From: Gremmenia infestans
Taxonomy: Eukaryota > Ascomycota > Leotiomycetes > Helotiales > Hamatocanthoscyphaceae
DNA length: 64,000 nucleotides
Reading direction: 5' to 3'
NCBI GenBank assembly: GCA_032629725.1
Contig: JAFEVB010000006.1
Span: 310,001-374,000 of the forward strand
A program made the translations under genes and the position numbers. The notes under the pieces were generated by a model, which saw only the letters and a list, made by a program, of their open reading frames with translations, was not told the origin of the DNA and did not search any database. Position 1 is the first letter of the stretch. The number at the start of each line of letters is the position of its first letter. Below are positions 11,604-23,468 of this stretch, in pieces.

Positions 11604-14600
11604 TCGATCAGCAGCCGGAGTAATATTCTTTCTAGTATAAGAATAACTTCCTCGCATCTTAGGTCTTTCGTCTTTAGTTCACTTCTACTATAATACACTC
11701 GCGATGCTCTTACTTGATATAAGAGCTAGACTTATAAAGTCGATTGATAATAAGAGAATACTCGGATTTAAGTAAGGTATAAGGTATTATAGCTAAAGCA
11801 AACTTAAGATAAAGATTTTAAAGACTCTAGTTAATGCCCCTTTTAAATTATAATTAATAAGAAAGCGATATTACTATTTGCTTTATATGGAAGTAATATA
11901 ATTATCTCTAAGAAGATGCTATAAGGCCTTTTAATATTCTTAATATATTCGGAAGGTGGACCTAGTTTAGATATCAATGCTATAATCAAGTTAAATATAA
12001 GATAGAAAGACGTGATAGAATATATTAAGATTTAGCTTTTTAGAGACCCCCTAGGTAAATCTAGTAGGGATCTAGAAGAATTTTAAGACGGTATAAAAAT
12101 TAAGCTTAAGACTAATACTTTGTTTACTAGTTTTTATATAAGATAAAAGCAATTCTATTTATACTATAGAGATAAATAAATAATTCTTATACTATTAACC
12201 TTTAGTTCTAGCAGCGACGTCTTTTGCTCTGCCTTATACCCTCTAGTATAAGAGGTTGTTTGCCTAGTATTAATACTCTTAAGAAGTCTGCTTAATAATA
12301 CTAAATATAGTAGTAGTCGGAATCCTGCAGCTGTCTTACCCGCGATCTATGGTTAGCGCGACTAAATTAAGTATTAAGTCTCTAGCGGCTTTTAAACTAT
12401 TCTATACTATATAGAAATCTGCTAATATTATAACAGAACAGTCTATTATATACTAGATAAAGATTAACGAGCTTGCTAGGATGCTATATAGAGAATGCAA
12501 CTGCTTTCTTAAAGCGTCTATAATCTTGGCAGATGTTATTACTATTAAGAAAACCTAAAGAGATCTTATTATTTATTAAGAACTAAATATTAGGGTATTC
12601 GCGAGCCAGATTCTAGAGGAGATCACAGCTATTTAGACTTCGCAATAGTATAGATCCACGATATCTATAGCTAGTACCTTTATGTATTAAAGGCCTATCT
12701 AGCTCAAAGAAGAAAGACACCGCTTTTATGGCTCTTAAAACACCTTTAAGATCCTCTATATAATGCCGCACTTTATATTACAATCGCGGTATCTAATTAA
12801 TATTATTAATACCAGGCATCTTACCTTTTAGTAGCAGGTCTAAACAGAAGTGCTATCCTCTAGTTTCCTCTTTTAGGCTAAGCTAGTAATCCCTCTAGTT
12901 ATTCCTACTATTTAAGAATAATAAAGATATAGAAGCTTAATATAGGCAAGCGATAGCTCTATCTTAGAAGAGATTTCGTATATTTAGAGCCTTTAGGGAA
13001 GATAGCTCTTCTTTAAAGCTAGTGCTAATAGATAGTATAAGATTGCATTTACTATCTTTCCAAATTCTCTAGACCTTATATAATCTAGGTCTTACTAGGT
13101 TATTATACTTTAAACCTCTATCCTAGAACGTTCTAAAGGCTTCTAAGAACTTAGGTTTGAAATACCTATTAATATTAGCATATATCTCTAGCATCCGCTC
13201 TTAAGATCCTACTAAGAAGCTGCAGTTATGCACCTTGCCCTTATTATAAGTTAGTAGCTGCAAATATAATAACTAGTGCAACCTACGCTTCCTAGATAAG
13301 AACTTTATTAGAAGCTCTCAAGGCTCTTAGATGTTTGCATCTTATAGGATTATTTAGTAAAAGAAGATATTAGACCTGTAAACTTACTAAAATCTTTACT
13401 ATAGCTGCTAATACTATTATAATTTGAAAAAAGGTATAATATTATATTAGAGATTATAGTTGCTATTATAGCTATTTTTATTCTAGATGGTCTTAGTCCT
13501 ATTAAGTTAAAGAGGCGCTAAGAGCCTAGATTCTTCTTTAGTATATCCTTTAAGAGCATAGCATTATACTAACTATCGGCGAAATATAATAAGAAGAATG
13601 TCCGGATCCTTATTAATATTAAATTCTTTATATCAAGCCGTAATAGAAAGATATTCTTTATAAACTTAGGGAAGAATATTAAGCATTTCTTAGTATTCTA
13701 ATACTTTCTAAATATAGCAAGAATAATAATGCTGCCTATTTCTTATTAGATTAATAATTTCTGGTTATAGGAATAACTAACCTATACTTATACCTATACT
13801 AAAATTAAAGTGCTCCTAAACTAGATAATCTAGGCCAAGCGTGTCTTAAAGAGCGTTAAGATACTTGAGTAGGACTATGCCCCGAGCGCTACCTCTATTA
13901 ATGCTAATAAAGCGTATGCTGCAAGTAGGAGGTAAAACTTTAGCTTTAAAATAGACCTCCGTCTTATAGAGAAGGCAAGAGATTAGGCTAAAACGATACT
14001 CCAGCCCCTTAATAGGCTTGCTAAAAATAATAATATAAATATTATATATTATATGCCTATAGTCTAAAACGTGCTCTAGCTTCCTTCTAAGATAATAAAG
14101 ATATATTTAAAACGTTCTAAGTTAGGTTAAGTAAGTACTTAGCCGATATAGACTCTCCCTTTACATATAAGATACTGATTTACTTAGGTTGCTTATCTAT
14201 ACAAATAGATTAATAATCTCCGCCTTAATATCCGCATAAATTAGGCCACTTGTAAGGTTTTAATATATTATAAAAGGTTCTATCCCTTAAAGGATAAGGG
14301 ACTTGTATAAAGTATTAAAGATATAGACTAGGTTAAATACTAAACTCTATTAGTTCCTAGCTTAATAATATAAGAACTTAATACTTATAATACATATCTG
14401 GAGGGTAGCTATCTAGTAGAATAGCTAATGCGATAAAAGGTAAAGTGATGCTGTTAGGCAGCTTATAATTAAGGCATAAACTTATAAACCTATTAATATA
14501 ATCTTGCAGTTCTAGATCCACGCTATTGCTATCTTGCGATGCTTATATAAAGTCGAAGGATGCTTTAGGTGTCTTGTAAAAGCGGCTTAGAGCCTTCTTA

Positions 14601-14680
14601 AAGAAGCTAGCTAAATATGCAGAAGAGAAAAAGATAGACGAATTAGCGCGAGCAAAATATAAAGTCTAAGTTTCTTAAGC
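11604..14680 (+). pseudogene. Very large unrecognised gene, RIP-inactivated (about 1,025 codons)
   Basis: From an ATG at 11604 one reading phase can be followed for about 3.08 kb to the hairpin at 14684. Stops are frequent but are TAA/TAG; I met no TGA in this phase, which argues for coding origin. The N-terminal 200 codons are the most damaged. Clearer blocks are RFRIFRAFREDSSSLKLVLI near 12965, LKASKNLGLKYLLILAYIS near 13130, and the C-terminal LLKEAS.ICREKKDRRISAS near 14590. I do not recognise the family. Its size, single exon and position between two degenerate genes resemble cargo of a giant element. An alternative is two adjacent genes in phase by chance. Confidence 0.45.
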
Positions 14681-14683
14681 TAG

Positions 14684-14727
14684 GACGTCTCTTAATGCCC
14701 TGAATTAGGGCATTAATAAGAGACGCC
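14684..14727. repeat. Near-perfect inverted repeat (hairpin) after the large relic
   Basis: The arms CGTCTCTTAATGCCCT (14686-14701) and AGGGCATTAATAAGAGACG (14707-14725) pair over 16 bases with a three-base bulge and a five-base loop. It directly follows the end of the long plus-strand frame, so it may be a transcript end structure, the joint of two terminal inverted repeats, or an excision scar. Its symmetry in an RIP-mutated region is striking, because both arms carry matching changes or have escaped mutation. Confidence 0.7.
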
Positions 14728-14734
14728 GGTTGCC

Positions 14735-16550
14735 TAAGATATTTATAATATTTAGTAAGAAAAACGCCTCTAAAAACTTTAGAATTAAGAATAATTAAGA
14801 ATAAAAGCGTAAAACTTTAGAATTAAATGCCTCCCTAGGGATACGGGTGATAATAATCACCTAAGAACGAATAGAGATAGGCAGGCTTAATGCAGAGCCT
14901 ATATTAGTCCAGCTAGTAAGCTTTATAACTATATTAGTAAGACCTCTATAATCCTCTGCAAATATATAAAGAATATTAATAAATAAAAAAAGTAATCTTA
15001 TATTAATAAGACTGGTTAGGTATTGCTGCTTAGGATTTCCATTTCTAATCTTAGGCTAGTCTACTAACTAGGTAGTAGTCTTATAGCACTTCTACTTAGA
15101 TGCACTAGACGCCGCCGGGGCTGTTTCTTCTAGGGAGCTATCGGCGATTATTATAGGATAGTTATTACTAGCGGTCTTAGAATTAAGATAAATGTTTACT
15201 ATACTATTATTTTAATAGTTCGAAATCCGACTTTCGGGATATAGCTTACATAAAGCAATCAATTTAGCACCTTTGCTAATAAAGAGCAGAAGTAATAGAT
15301 ATTACTTTAAAGGTCAAAGAAGCGATTTAGTAATATTTTTAAGCCGATTTCCGCTAATTAAAGTAAACGCGCTTTAATCTTGGTGCACCTGCAGCCATTA
15401 GATATATAGATATAAAGCTATTATAGATAGTATCTTGATAGAAATTCTCCCTACTAGAAAGTTCTTTATAAAAGAAGATAAAGAGAGAAGACTTTATTCT
15501 ATTAGTAGCTTAACCTACTAAGTGATGCCTACTAGTTTTAGATAGACTAGTAGGATCTGGATGGCTACTAGCTTGGTGTTAGAGTCTATTACTAGTTAAT
15601 ACATTAACTATATTTTAAAATCTTAATAACCTCTAGTTTAGAATAAATATTAAAGTGAACATATATATTAGCTATAGATAGTATTTATAATAAACTATAA
15701 CTAGTCGGGTTTTAAGTAGTATATATAATTCTTATCGCTATTCTATACTACTTCTGGAACCGTCTTATTTAATTAAGCATATTATACACAAATTTAGGCC
15801 GCAGCCTCTTTAGGCCTTGAAATCTACTCTTAAACCTATATAGTATTGCACTTTAAATAATTAACTTTCTTCTTACTTACTAACCTTTATTACTTTCTAT
15901 TACTATAATAACTTGCATACTTTAGAAGAGATAGAGAATCCGGCCTCGGGAAATTTAAAGCGTTGGTCTAGTAAATTTTAATAGCTAGATCTTGCTTATA
16001 TTTAGCAAGCGAGTTCCTTTTAAATAGCTTCGGGACTTTATCTATTAGTCGGCCGTATTTAGACTAAGGTTTTCTTTTCTGGTCCTGCCTATATATAATC
16101 TAGATAAAACATATATTACTACTTTATATAAGTTAGTATAAGCTATTATAACCTAGGCGTGTATATGTATGTTTGCTCTAGATAAATGTCTATAATAATT
16201 GAAATATTAAAGTGTATATAGTTATTATAATAAGACCTACCCTATTTTAATTAGTAGATATAAAAGGTGGTCCTCCGAAAAGCACGGCTAGTAGAGTTGT
16301 AATAGCTATTATTATTTAATAGCTAATGATCGCTGGCCTTGTTTTTTTTAAGTGGGACTAGGTAACGTAACCCTACCGGAAATGACCTATAAGTTATTTA
16401 TATATATTAAACTATAAATAAATCGGTTTCCCTTTAAAATTTTAATATAGGAGCCCTTTATCTAATACTCTATCCTGCTCTGCTATCTTTGCTTTAGGCT
16501 ACTATAGAGATAGTAATTCATTCTAGTAAATTTCTTTATAACTCTTACTT
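14735..16550. other. Mostly unassigned; possible minus-strand coding fragment at 15090-15410
   Basis: No strong frame spans this stretch. On the minus strand near 15170-15110 a short frame reads IIIADSSLEETAPAASSAS, which looks like low-complexity coding sequence. The sequence near 16350-16400 is less AT-rich and has no frame. T-runs and a TAAT-rich segment near 16310 suggest intergenic DNA. Confidence 0.3.
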
Positions 16551-16559
16551 TACTAAATA

Positions 16560-17180
16560 TGTATTAGATTAATAATGTGGATTTTAAAGACCTAGTTTAG
16601 ATACCTATTATAGCAGAGGATAATATTGCTAGCATCTCGGATTAGCAGTAATATGCTTATATTGCTAAGAATATGCTTGGGATTAAGAGAATAAAGCATA
16701 AACGGATAAAATATGCCAGCCGATAGCTCTAAGCCGCGATTAATAGCTATGTGGAAAGTAATATAAGGGCTAGGCGATATATTTAGAGCCTAACAAGTGC
16801 CAACTTTAGACTCTTACAAGAGATTCTAAGGCTCCGGTGTATTATTAATATACTAAATAGTATGCTTTAGACGATTTGCAATTACTTAACCTGCGGAAAT
16901 AGGTGTAATAATACAAGTGGGCAGGCGTATAAGTAGTTTATTAGAATATACTAATAAATGCTTCTTATCTCTATGACTTTTCCTGAAATATAGATAGATT
17001 ATATTATAAATACATTTAATATTCTTTCTAATAATATGAACCATTTATTCTATAGAAGCTTAGGCGTTTAAGTATTAGCGTTTAGAGTTAAGTTAGCTAC
17101 TCTTAAGCAAAGAAAGCTGCTGAAAATAGTAAATAGGAGGAGGTTAAGGTAGGAAAAAGGGATTGAGATTAATAAAAAGT
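16560..17180 (+). pseudogene. Coding-like relic, unknown
   Basis: A plus-strand frame gives KDLV.IPIIAEDNIASISD near 16585, then AKNMLGIKRIKHKRIKYASR, NFRLLQEILRLRCIINILNS near 16800, and TCGNRCNNTSGQAYK with paired cysteines near 16890. It ends in a basic, charged tail. The stops are TAA/TAG. It is hypothetical; the Cys pair is too short for a finger assignment. Confidence 0.4.
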
Positions 17181-17349
17181 AGGGTGTATAGAGACTAATT
17201 TCATTTAATAATTTAGATAGAATAATAGGCTTTTGTATAATAATAGGATTGCGTTTCTATAGCTAGAGGCATTTTCTTCTTAGAATAATATTTGAACGCC
17301 TTATATTATAGAATGCAAGTTTAGTATATAAATCGTTCAATTAATTGAT

Positions 17350-19850
17350 TTTTACTCTTAACTCCTACTATAATATTTCCGGCACCTAATAGTCTTTTGC
17401 GAGACTTTAAACAGCTGAAATTCCTTTTTATTTAGCTTATTCTTATAATAGGGCCTAGTAGAGGTGTCTTACCAGGTGCGCTATATTTATAAAAAGGACC
17501 TAAGGCGTTGCCGTCTTAAGCTTGGTTAGTATACTACTACACGTCTACTAAGATAAAAGCCACCTCTAGAACCTATTAACTTTAAGGGATTTCGGTTATA
17601 CCAGATCCAACTAGATTAGAGAGGCTCGCCGGGCCTAGAAAAGCTAGATATCTATAACGTTTAATAAAGAATAAACTAATACCTCCCCCGCTATTTTAAT
17701 ATTTAGATACCGGAGCATGAACTTTATTTAAGAAGAGATAGTTGCGATCTATTACATCTAAGTGCTTATTCGGCCAGATGCTATATTGCTAAAAAAGTAG
17801 CTCTCCTAAGCTATAGACTATAATCTAAGGAATTAAATATTCCTTATTACTACCTATTAATTAAGCTAGGTGCCTCTTAATATCCCCCGTTAAACTCTAA
17901 ATCTAGATATTACTAAACTTGCCTAACTATAAAGGAATTAATTTAAAGAGCATATCCGCAACTATCTTTTTCTATAGATCTGTCTTAAGTATATATATAA
18001 TCTCTAGCGATGAAAATCTAAGGCAATAGGCAAGCTCTACTATTTTAAACTATAGAAGATAGTTTAGAGTATTATCTATTAACTTCTCCGGATTTATATC
18101 TCTCTTAGGGGCGTTTCCTATTAGGGTTAGTATCGTTTATAGACTATAGAGCTATAGCTTACGTAGAATAATTTCAAATATATCCTCCTATTTTCCGCTA
18201 ACTATAATATAGGAATGATGGCTTTATAGTATAGATATAATAACCTTATTAGAGTTTAGAATCTAAAAATAAAAGCAAAGGCGCTTACGGATAGTACTAA
18301 TCTGGCCTAGAACCAAAGCCTTTAGAAGTTCTGCTACTAGCTTAAGATATTAAATATCCTTAAATAAGGTATATAGGCTTAGGATTAGAAAGTCCATAGC
18401 AAGAAGATAATATAGGATGCTAGCCCGCTATAAGGGATCCTTAATCCCAGGGAATAATTCCTTAGACTTTATATATTTTATAATAAACTTACTATTATTC
18501 TTTAATACTACTAGGGCATATAGCTATATACTATTAATCGTAGCCTCGTTTATAAATCCGATTAGAGACTTCTTACTAATAATTAATCTTAAGATTAATA
18601 TAATAAGGGCGATGTAGTAAGCTATCTCCTAAATTGATCTTTAGTAAACGGTAGATAATAGAGGAAAGCAGTAGACCTTATTATATCTTAATAGTAAGAA
18701 TACGTCTATAGAATCTAGTTTAAATGCGTCCTATAGCCCTCTTATTAGTAATATTAAGTCTAAAGCCTTTATTAGGATAGTTTGTTTTAGTAAAGTTCTT
18801 AGGTCTTATTCTTTTAGTTTACTAAGCTGCCTAGTCTATTAGTCTTCTTTTAATATATTATTCTATAGTTAGGAGAGTCGTATCTAATAAAATATATTTC
18901 CATCTATATAGCTGCTTAGGTTATAACCTTCACGTATCCTCTCTTTAGTTTTATCTGCAAGACCTATAAGTATATTAGAAGAATCTATTTTAAGAAAGGG
19001 ATATAAAGACCCTATCTATAAAGATTAACTGTCTACCACTATTCTAATAGAGAAAGGAATACTACACCCGTAAGGATTCTATATTATCTATATAGACCCT
19101 CTAGCATCGTTCTAGCTTAAAGCAAAAATCCTAGTGGATAGCGTTGCGAGGTATCTCTAAACTCTTTTATAGTAATGCCTAAGCTTCTAAGCTCTAGTTC
19201 TAAAATATAGTCTTTAATTATAGCGGGAATGCTATACTTTAACTTATATTAAAGGCACCTAGCCTTGGAAAAGGCACGCTGCAGCCTCTTTATATTCTTT
19301 AAATTAGGGAGACAGACCAGATCCGGAAATGCTAAGTTAGTAAAATAAATACAAGCAGTCCCTTTTAAATTAAGATCCTTATTATTTACTACCTATCGCT
19401 TAAAGGCAGCTTTGCGTTCTGCAAACTCTATAAGTCCTACAAGTAGAGCTGCTATAAGCGCTAAGAATAAATTTTAATAGCAGTAGTATTCAGATTAGAT
19501 AGAAGAGGTTTTTAATATCCTAATTCTTCGGCGCTATTTATAACTAATAGTATCTTCCAGATCGAATACTAGTATAACCTTATAATGCCTAAATAAGTAG
19601 GGTCTTAAACTTTAATTACCTTTATAAATTTTAAAGACCGAACGCTAACTTGCCCCCCTCTTATCTACTAGAGAAAATAGCTTTCTTTTATCCGAAATAG
19701 AGTAGCACGGCATTCTAGAGTCCGGTGTAGCATTTATAAAGGGGCAATCTCTATTAATAGCCCTTGCAAGTTATTAGACTTTAGATTTTACTCTAGACTT
19801 CCTTTATAGATAGTTAAATATACCTTAAGACTAGCCTAGAGTGCGGATTA
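17350..19850 (-). pseudogene. DUF3723-like gene, copy 1, RIP-inactivated
   Basis: DUF3723 proteins have unknown function and are among the commonest cargo of fungal Starships. The minus-strand frame gives RDCPFINATPDSRMPCYSIS near 19760, DKRKLFSLVDKRGAS, RPYLFRHYKVILVFDLEDT near 19600, NIKRLQRAFSKARCL.YKLK near 19285, YSIPAIIKDYILELELRSLG near 19230 and DTSQRYPLGFLL near 19150. The last holds the LGF motif I recall for this domain. The frame continues through TNPNRK near 18120 to about 17360. Stops are TAA/TAG. The open stretch at 19914-20120 on the same strand is in another phase and is not included. A second, diverged copy lies at 20780-23400 in the same orientation. The family call is from recalled patterns. 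Confidence 0.65.
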
Positions 19851-20480
19851 ATGGTTTTAGCTCTAGCCTTTAGAAAATATGTCTTCTAAGGATAATAATT
19901 ATAAGTTAATTATTTAATCTCTTATAATAAAAATAACTAATAGTTCTAGAGGAGTAAAAGCTATTACGGGCAATAGTAGAGCAAGATATTCTGGAAAGCC
20001 TATAGACTTTAAGCTGCGGAGCTCGACTAGCTTAGAAGTCCCTATAGCAGAAAGATAAAAGAGAGGGCTTTTTCCTCTAATTATGCCGCGTCTTCTATTA
20101 GAGGTAAATCTCTTAGGCAATGCTCTATATTAACTAGCGACTGCGATTAAAGACTAGAAGTATATAAACTTTAGAGTCCTAGAAGACTTATTAATTTTAA
20201 TATAGAGATGGGTATAAGATATACTATAATTATAATAAAACTTAAACGGTAAGCTCTTAACTCTTTTATCTATAATAGTTAATAAATGCTAGATGAGATT
20301 TAGAATAGCTGCTAATATAATTACTGCTAAGAATAAGATTCTTCTAATTAAGCTTTATTATAATAACGTTCTCTTATTTATGCTTCCTATAACCTACTTG
20401 CTACTGTTCTACTATTTTGCAAGTTTTATCTTATTATTTATCCTCTATATAAGATTGGAGCCTCCCTTTTATTAATGCCC
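19850..20480. other. Between the two DUF3723-like relics; no gene recognised
   Basis: Short open stretches exist (minus 19914-20120, plus 20293-20475) but no larger readable frame joins them. The minus one could be an N-terminal exon of DUF3723-like copy 1. The hydrophobic plus one is probably chance in AT-rich DNA. Confidence 0.35.
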
Positions 20481-20501
20481 CTTTTCTAAGGCATCTATAT
20501 A

Positions 20502-20575
20502 TTAGAACCTTATAGCTGGGTTTGGCATTCTGCCAGAACCTTATAGCGGGTTTTAGCATTTTCTTAGAACCGACC
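20502..20575. repeat. Tandem direct repeat, unit about 31 bp
   Basis: AGAACCTTATAGCTGGGTTT at 20503 recurs as AGAACCTTATAGCGGGTTTT at 20535, each followed by a GCATT string, and a third partial AGAACCGACCG begins near 20566. The units keep TpG and CpA sites that are rare elsewhere. The repeat sits between two DUF3723-like relics and is followed by imperfect AGGTGCC/AGGTACC strings up to about 20715. Confidence 0.7.
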
Positions 20576-20589
20576 GATACAGCGGTGCC

Positions 20590-20720
20590 TTCTTATATAA
20601 AGATGCTATTTGCTAGAAGTACCTCCTTTTAGAAAAGCACCTATGTTTAAATATGTACCTTTTCCTAAAGGTGCCTATAAAATATAAGGCGCCTCTTTTT
20701 TTATAGGTACCTTTTTGCAA
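20590..20720. repeat. Cluster of imperfect short repeats (AGGTRCC / AAGYACCT strings)
   Basis: Strings such as AAGTACCTCC, AAAGCACCTATG, ATGTACCTTTTCC, AAAGGTGCCTAT and ATAGGTACCTTTT occur in both orientations within about 130 bases. The spacing is irregular. They may be subterminal repeats of an element or a decayed minisatellite. Confidence 0.45.
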
Positions 20721-20779
20721 ATATTATAGAAATTATAAAGAATTTTTAAATATAAGCTTTCTATTATAAATATTCTTCC

Positions 20780-23400
20780 TTTTCCTCTATTGCAGCAGGC
20801 TATCTTCTAGCTTTATAGATCAAATTATCTGTATTAACTCGGTTCCCTATAATATTTTAACCACGTCGCTTATATATTCTTGATTTAACTAGTAAGGAAT
20901 CCTCTTCTATAGATGCATAGTCCCTAATTAAGCTAACTACTATTAAGTCCCTAGTCTAGGTATCTACTAAAATATTATAATACTGGTTCCAAAGCTAGTG
21001 TTTGCTATGTTTATCTATAAGCGAAAATCCGCGTTCTGCAAGTGATCTAGCCTAACTCTCTATAGCTTCTTTAGTTAGCGGTGTCTTGGTTAGAACATAT
21101 CTATCTTTCTTCTTAAAAGTAACTATCTCTAGTTCGGGCCACGTGTAGTCCTAATTTGGTTTATTAATGAATCTTTCTTATTAAATTTAGAAACTATACC
21201 TTATTAGTAATTCTGAAACCTTCCGACTCTAGGTTAAAGCTTGTATTACTACGATTAAGACAAGAATCTGCCCTAGTATTTAGTCCTTATTAATTAATAC
21301 TGCTTATAGCTGCCTTAACCTATTATCTAAACCATTCCTTGCTCTAAAATTCACCTCTTTAGATTAATGGCTCTAGGATCTGAACTGGCCTAAAAAATGC
21401 TAGATATATAGACCTCTTAATAAAGAAAGAGCTGATATTATAGCTATACTTTTAGGAGTCGCTTAAGGGCGCATGCATCTTATAAAGGAAAAGGTGGAGG
21501 CGGTCCTTATTATCTGCAGACCCTCTATAAGACCGTCCATATCTCCGGGATAGAGGTTCTTTAATACTAGCTATAGTAATAGAAAGCTATAAAGTACTAT
21601 CTGCTATAATAGTTGCATTTAATAGGTACTCCTTAAAAGATATAGAGAGGCTCTTTAGTACACTTCCGTTAAATTTGAAGATCTCCCTCGGCAGATTATT
21701 AAGCATATTAGTTAATAACCTCTCTTCTAGCTCTTCTTATATACTATTAATCTTTTAGATTTTAAAACCTAGCCAATGCGTAAACTCTAGTAACTTAAAG
21801 CCTAGAAACCTCTTTAGTATATTAATAGTCTGCTTTATTAGATTTATATCTTTTTTAGAGGAAATCTATGCCGGCTTAGTAAAGTATTATAAAGCATAAA
21901 GGAATAGTTTATAAACTGCGAGATTAAATAGATTATTAAAATTCCCTGAAATAGTTATATTAAGAATCTTGCTTTCTTAGATTACTAGCGAATAATTATC
22001 CGTTCCTGGAAGAGAGGAGAGAAAGTGAAGGTTTTAGCGGAGGGTCCCTTTTATAGATTCTAGTAAGAGAGCTTTTACCGCTTTAGCCGCTGGCTCTAGA
22101 TATCTTAGATCTTTAAATAAAGTATATAGACTTGGAATAGGATGCTTGATTTTAAGAAGCCGCTATAGGATCCCCGCATGCATATTAGTATTATATATCT
22201 TTAGAAATAAGGATTAGTTTTTCCCCCGGAGGAATTTAGAGTCTAGCTTAGAAACCCTAGAAGCTTGCAGTTAAATAGTCTCTATAGTATATTAGTCTAT
22301 ATATTACAGATTAGAGCGCTGTCCTCTAAGGATTAAGGTAAAAGTTTTCCTTATTAAATTAATATAGCATGCAATTATCTATAAAGAACTTAGTAAGAGC
22401 TTAAGTATAGTAGGAAGATAAATACACCTTATTATATCTTATTAAGAGGAATATATCCAAGGATCTAAAATAGAAGAATTTCTAGAGGCCCCTTATAGGT
22501 AAGACTAAATTAAGTGTATTAATAAGCAAATTGCGCTTTAGTAGTTTGTAAAGATCTTTTTCTTTAGTAGCTATAATCCTTACTTGCTAATATTCTTTAT
22601 CTATATTATCGCTATTAAACTAGCAGACTTATATCTAATAAAAGACTTCCCTATTAGTATAATTCGTTAAATAAGAATGTCTCTCTCTAAAAATCTGCCT
22701 TGCTTTATTATTAAGTCCTGGAAAAGTTAGAGGTATGCCTATAAGAAGAAACTATATACTAGCCCTCTCTATATATATTAACTAGCTACCATCTATCTCT
22801 ATACGGAAGATACTCTATAGTAGTAAGCACTCTATACTAACTATAAAGATAATTTAATTTAATATTACTAGAAAGTTTAAACTTTATTAGATAACTAGTT
22901 AAGATAGATCTAAAATTCTTAGCACTAATATTAAGCATTACTAAAGCCGACTTTAGAGAAGCATTATTAATAATAGCCGGTATGCTATAGTTGACTTTAT
23001 ACTAAAGGCATCCCTCCGTCTTAAAATCTCGTTTAAGAGCTTTTTTGATATTTATATTAATTGGCCGAATTGGATTTAAAAACTGTAGCTCTAATAAGCG
23101 CACGCGTATACTACTCTTAAAGTGGAGAATCTTGCTCTTAGTAAAATTTCGCTCTAGTAATACTAGGAGCTCTAACCCTAAGTGATTTATTATAAGATAA
23201 GAATACTAAGAGGCAAATTTTATTCCGATATTAAATAGTAATACGTATTGAATTTAGTTTAGTCGCGCGAAAATATAATTAGCGCTTTGCCTGCTCCCTA
23301 GCGTGGCCATCTATATCGTAAGAGCTATCTTTATTAAAAGGGCTATCCTTATTTGAAGAGCTATCCTTATTTAACTCTACTTCTTAGAAAATTTACTAAA
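20780..23400 (-). pseudogene. DUF3723-like gene, copy 2, RIP-inactivated and diverged
   Basis: The minus-strand frame gives an N-terminal low-complexity segment with three copies of a DSS-NKD-like unit (23330-23390). It then gives RPINI-like residues, IKKALKRDFKTEGCL.YKVN near 23020 and YSIPAIINNASLKSAL near 22985. The order 'ALKRxFxTEGCL-x-YKVxYSIPAII' aligns with 'RLQRAFSKARCL-x-YKLKYSIPAII' of copy 1, which is the basis for placing both in one family. The LGF motif of copy 1 is not evident here, so this may be another subfamily. Stops are TAA/TAG. The downstream half is badly degraded. The kinase relic at 23469 starts about 70 bases away on the opposite strand, giving a divergent pair. Confidence 0.55.
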
Positions 23401-23468
23401 TTAATATCTTATATTTAATTTGCTTTTTATAATAGAAGAAAATTTAATAAATTTCACGAGATTAAATT

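Noticed and set aside
18417..18617. 66-codon plus-strand ORF
   Set aside because: Antisense to the DUF3723-like frame.
20293..20475. 60-codon hydrophobic plus-strand ORF
   Set aside because: TA-rich sequence yields Leu/Ile/Tyr by chance; no neighbouring exons or motif.
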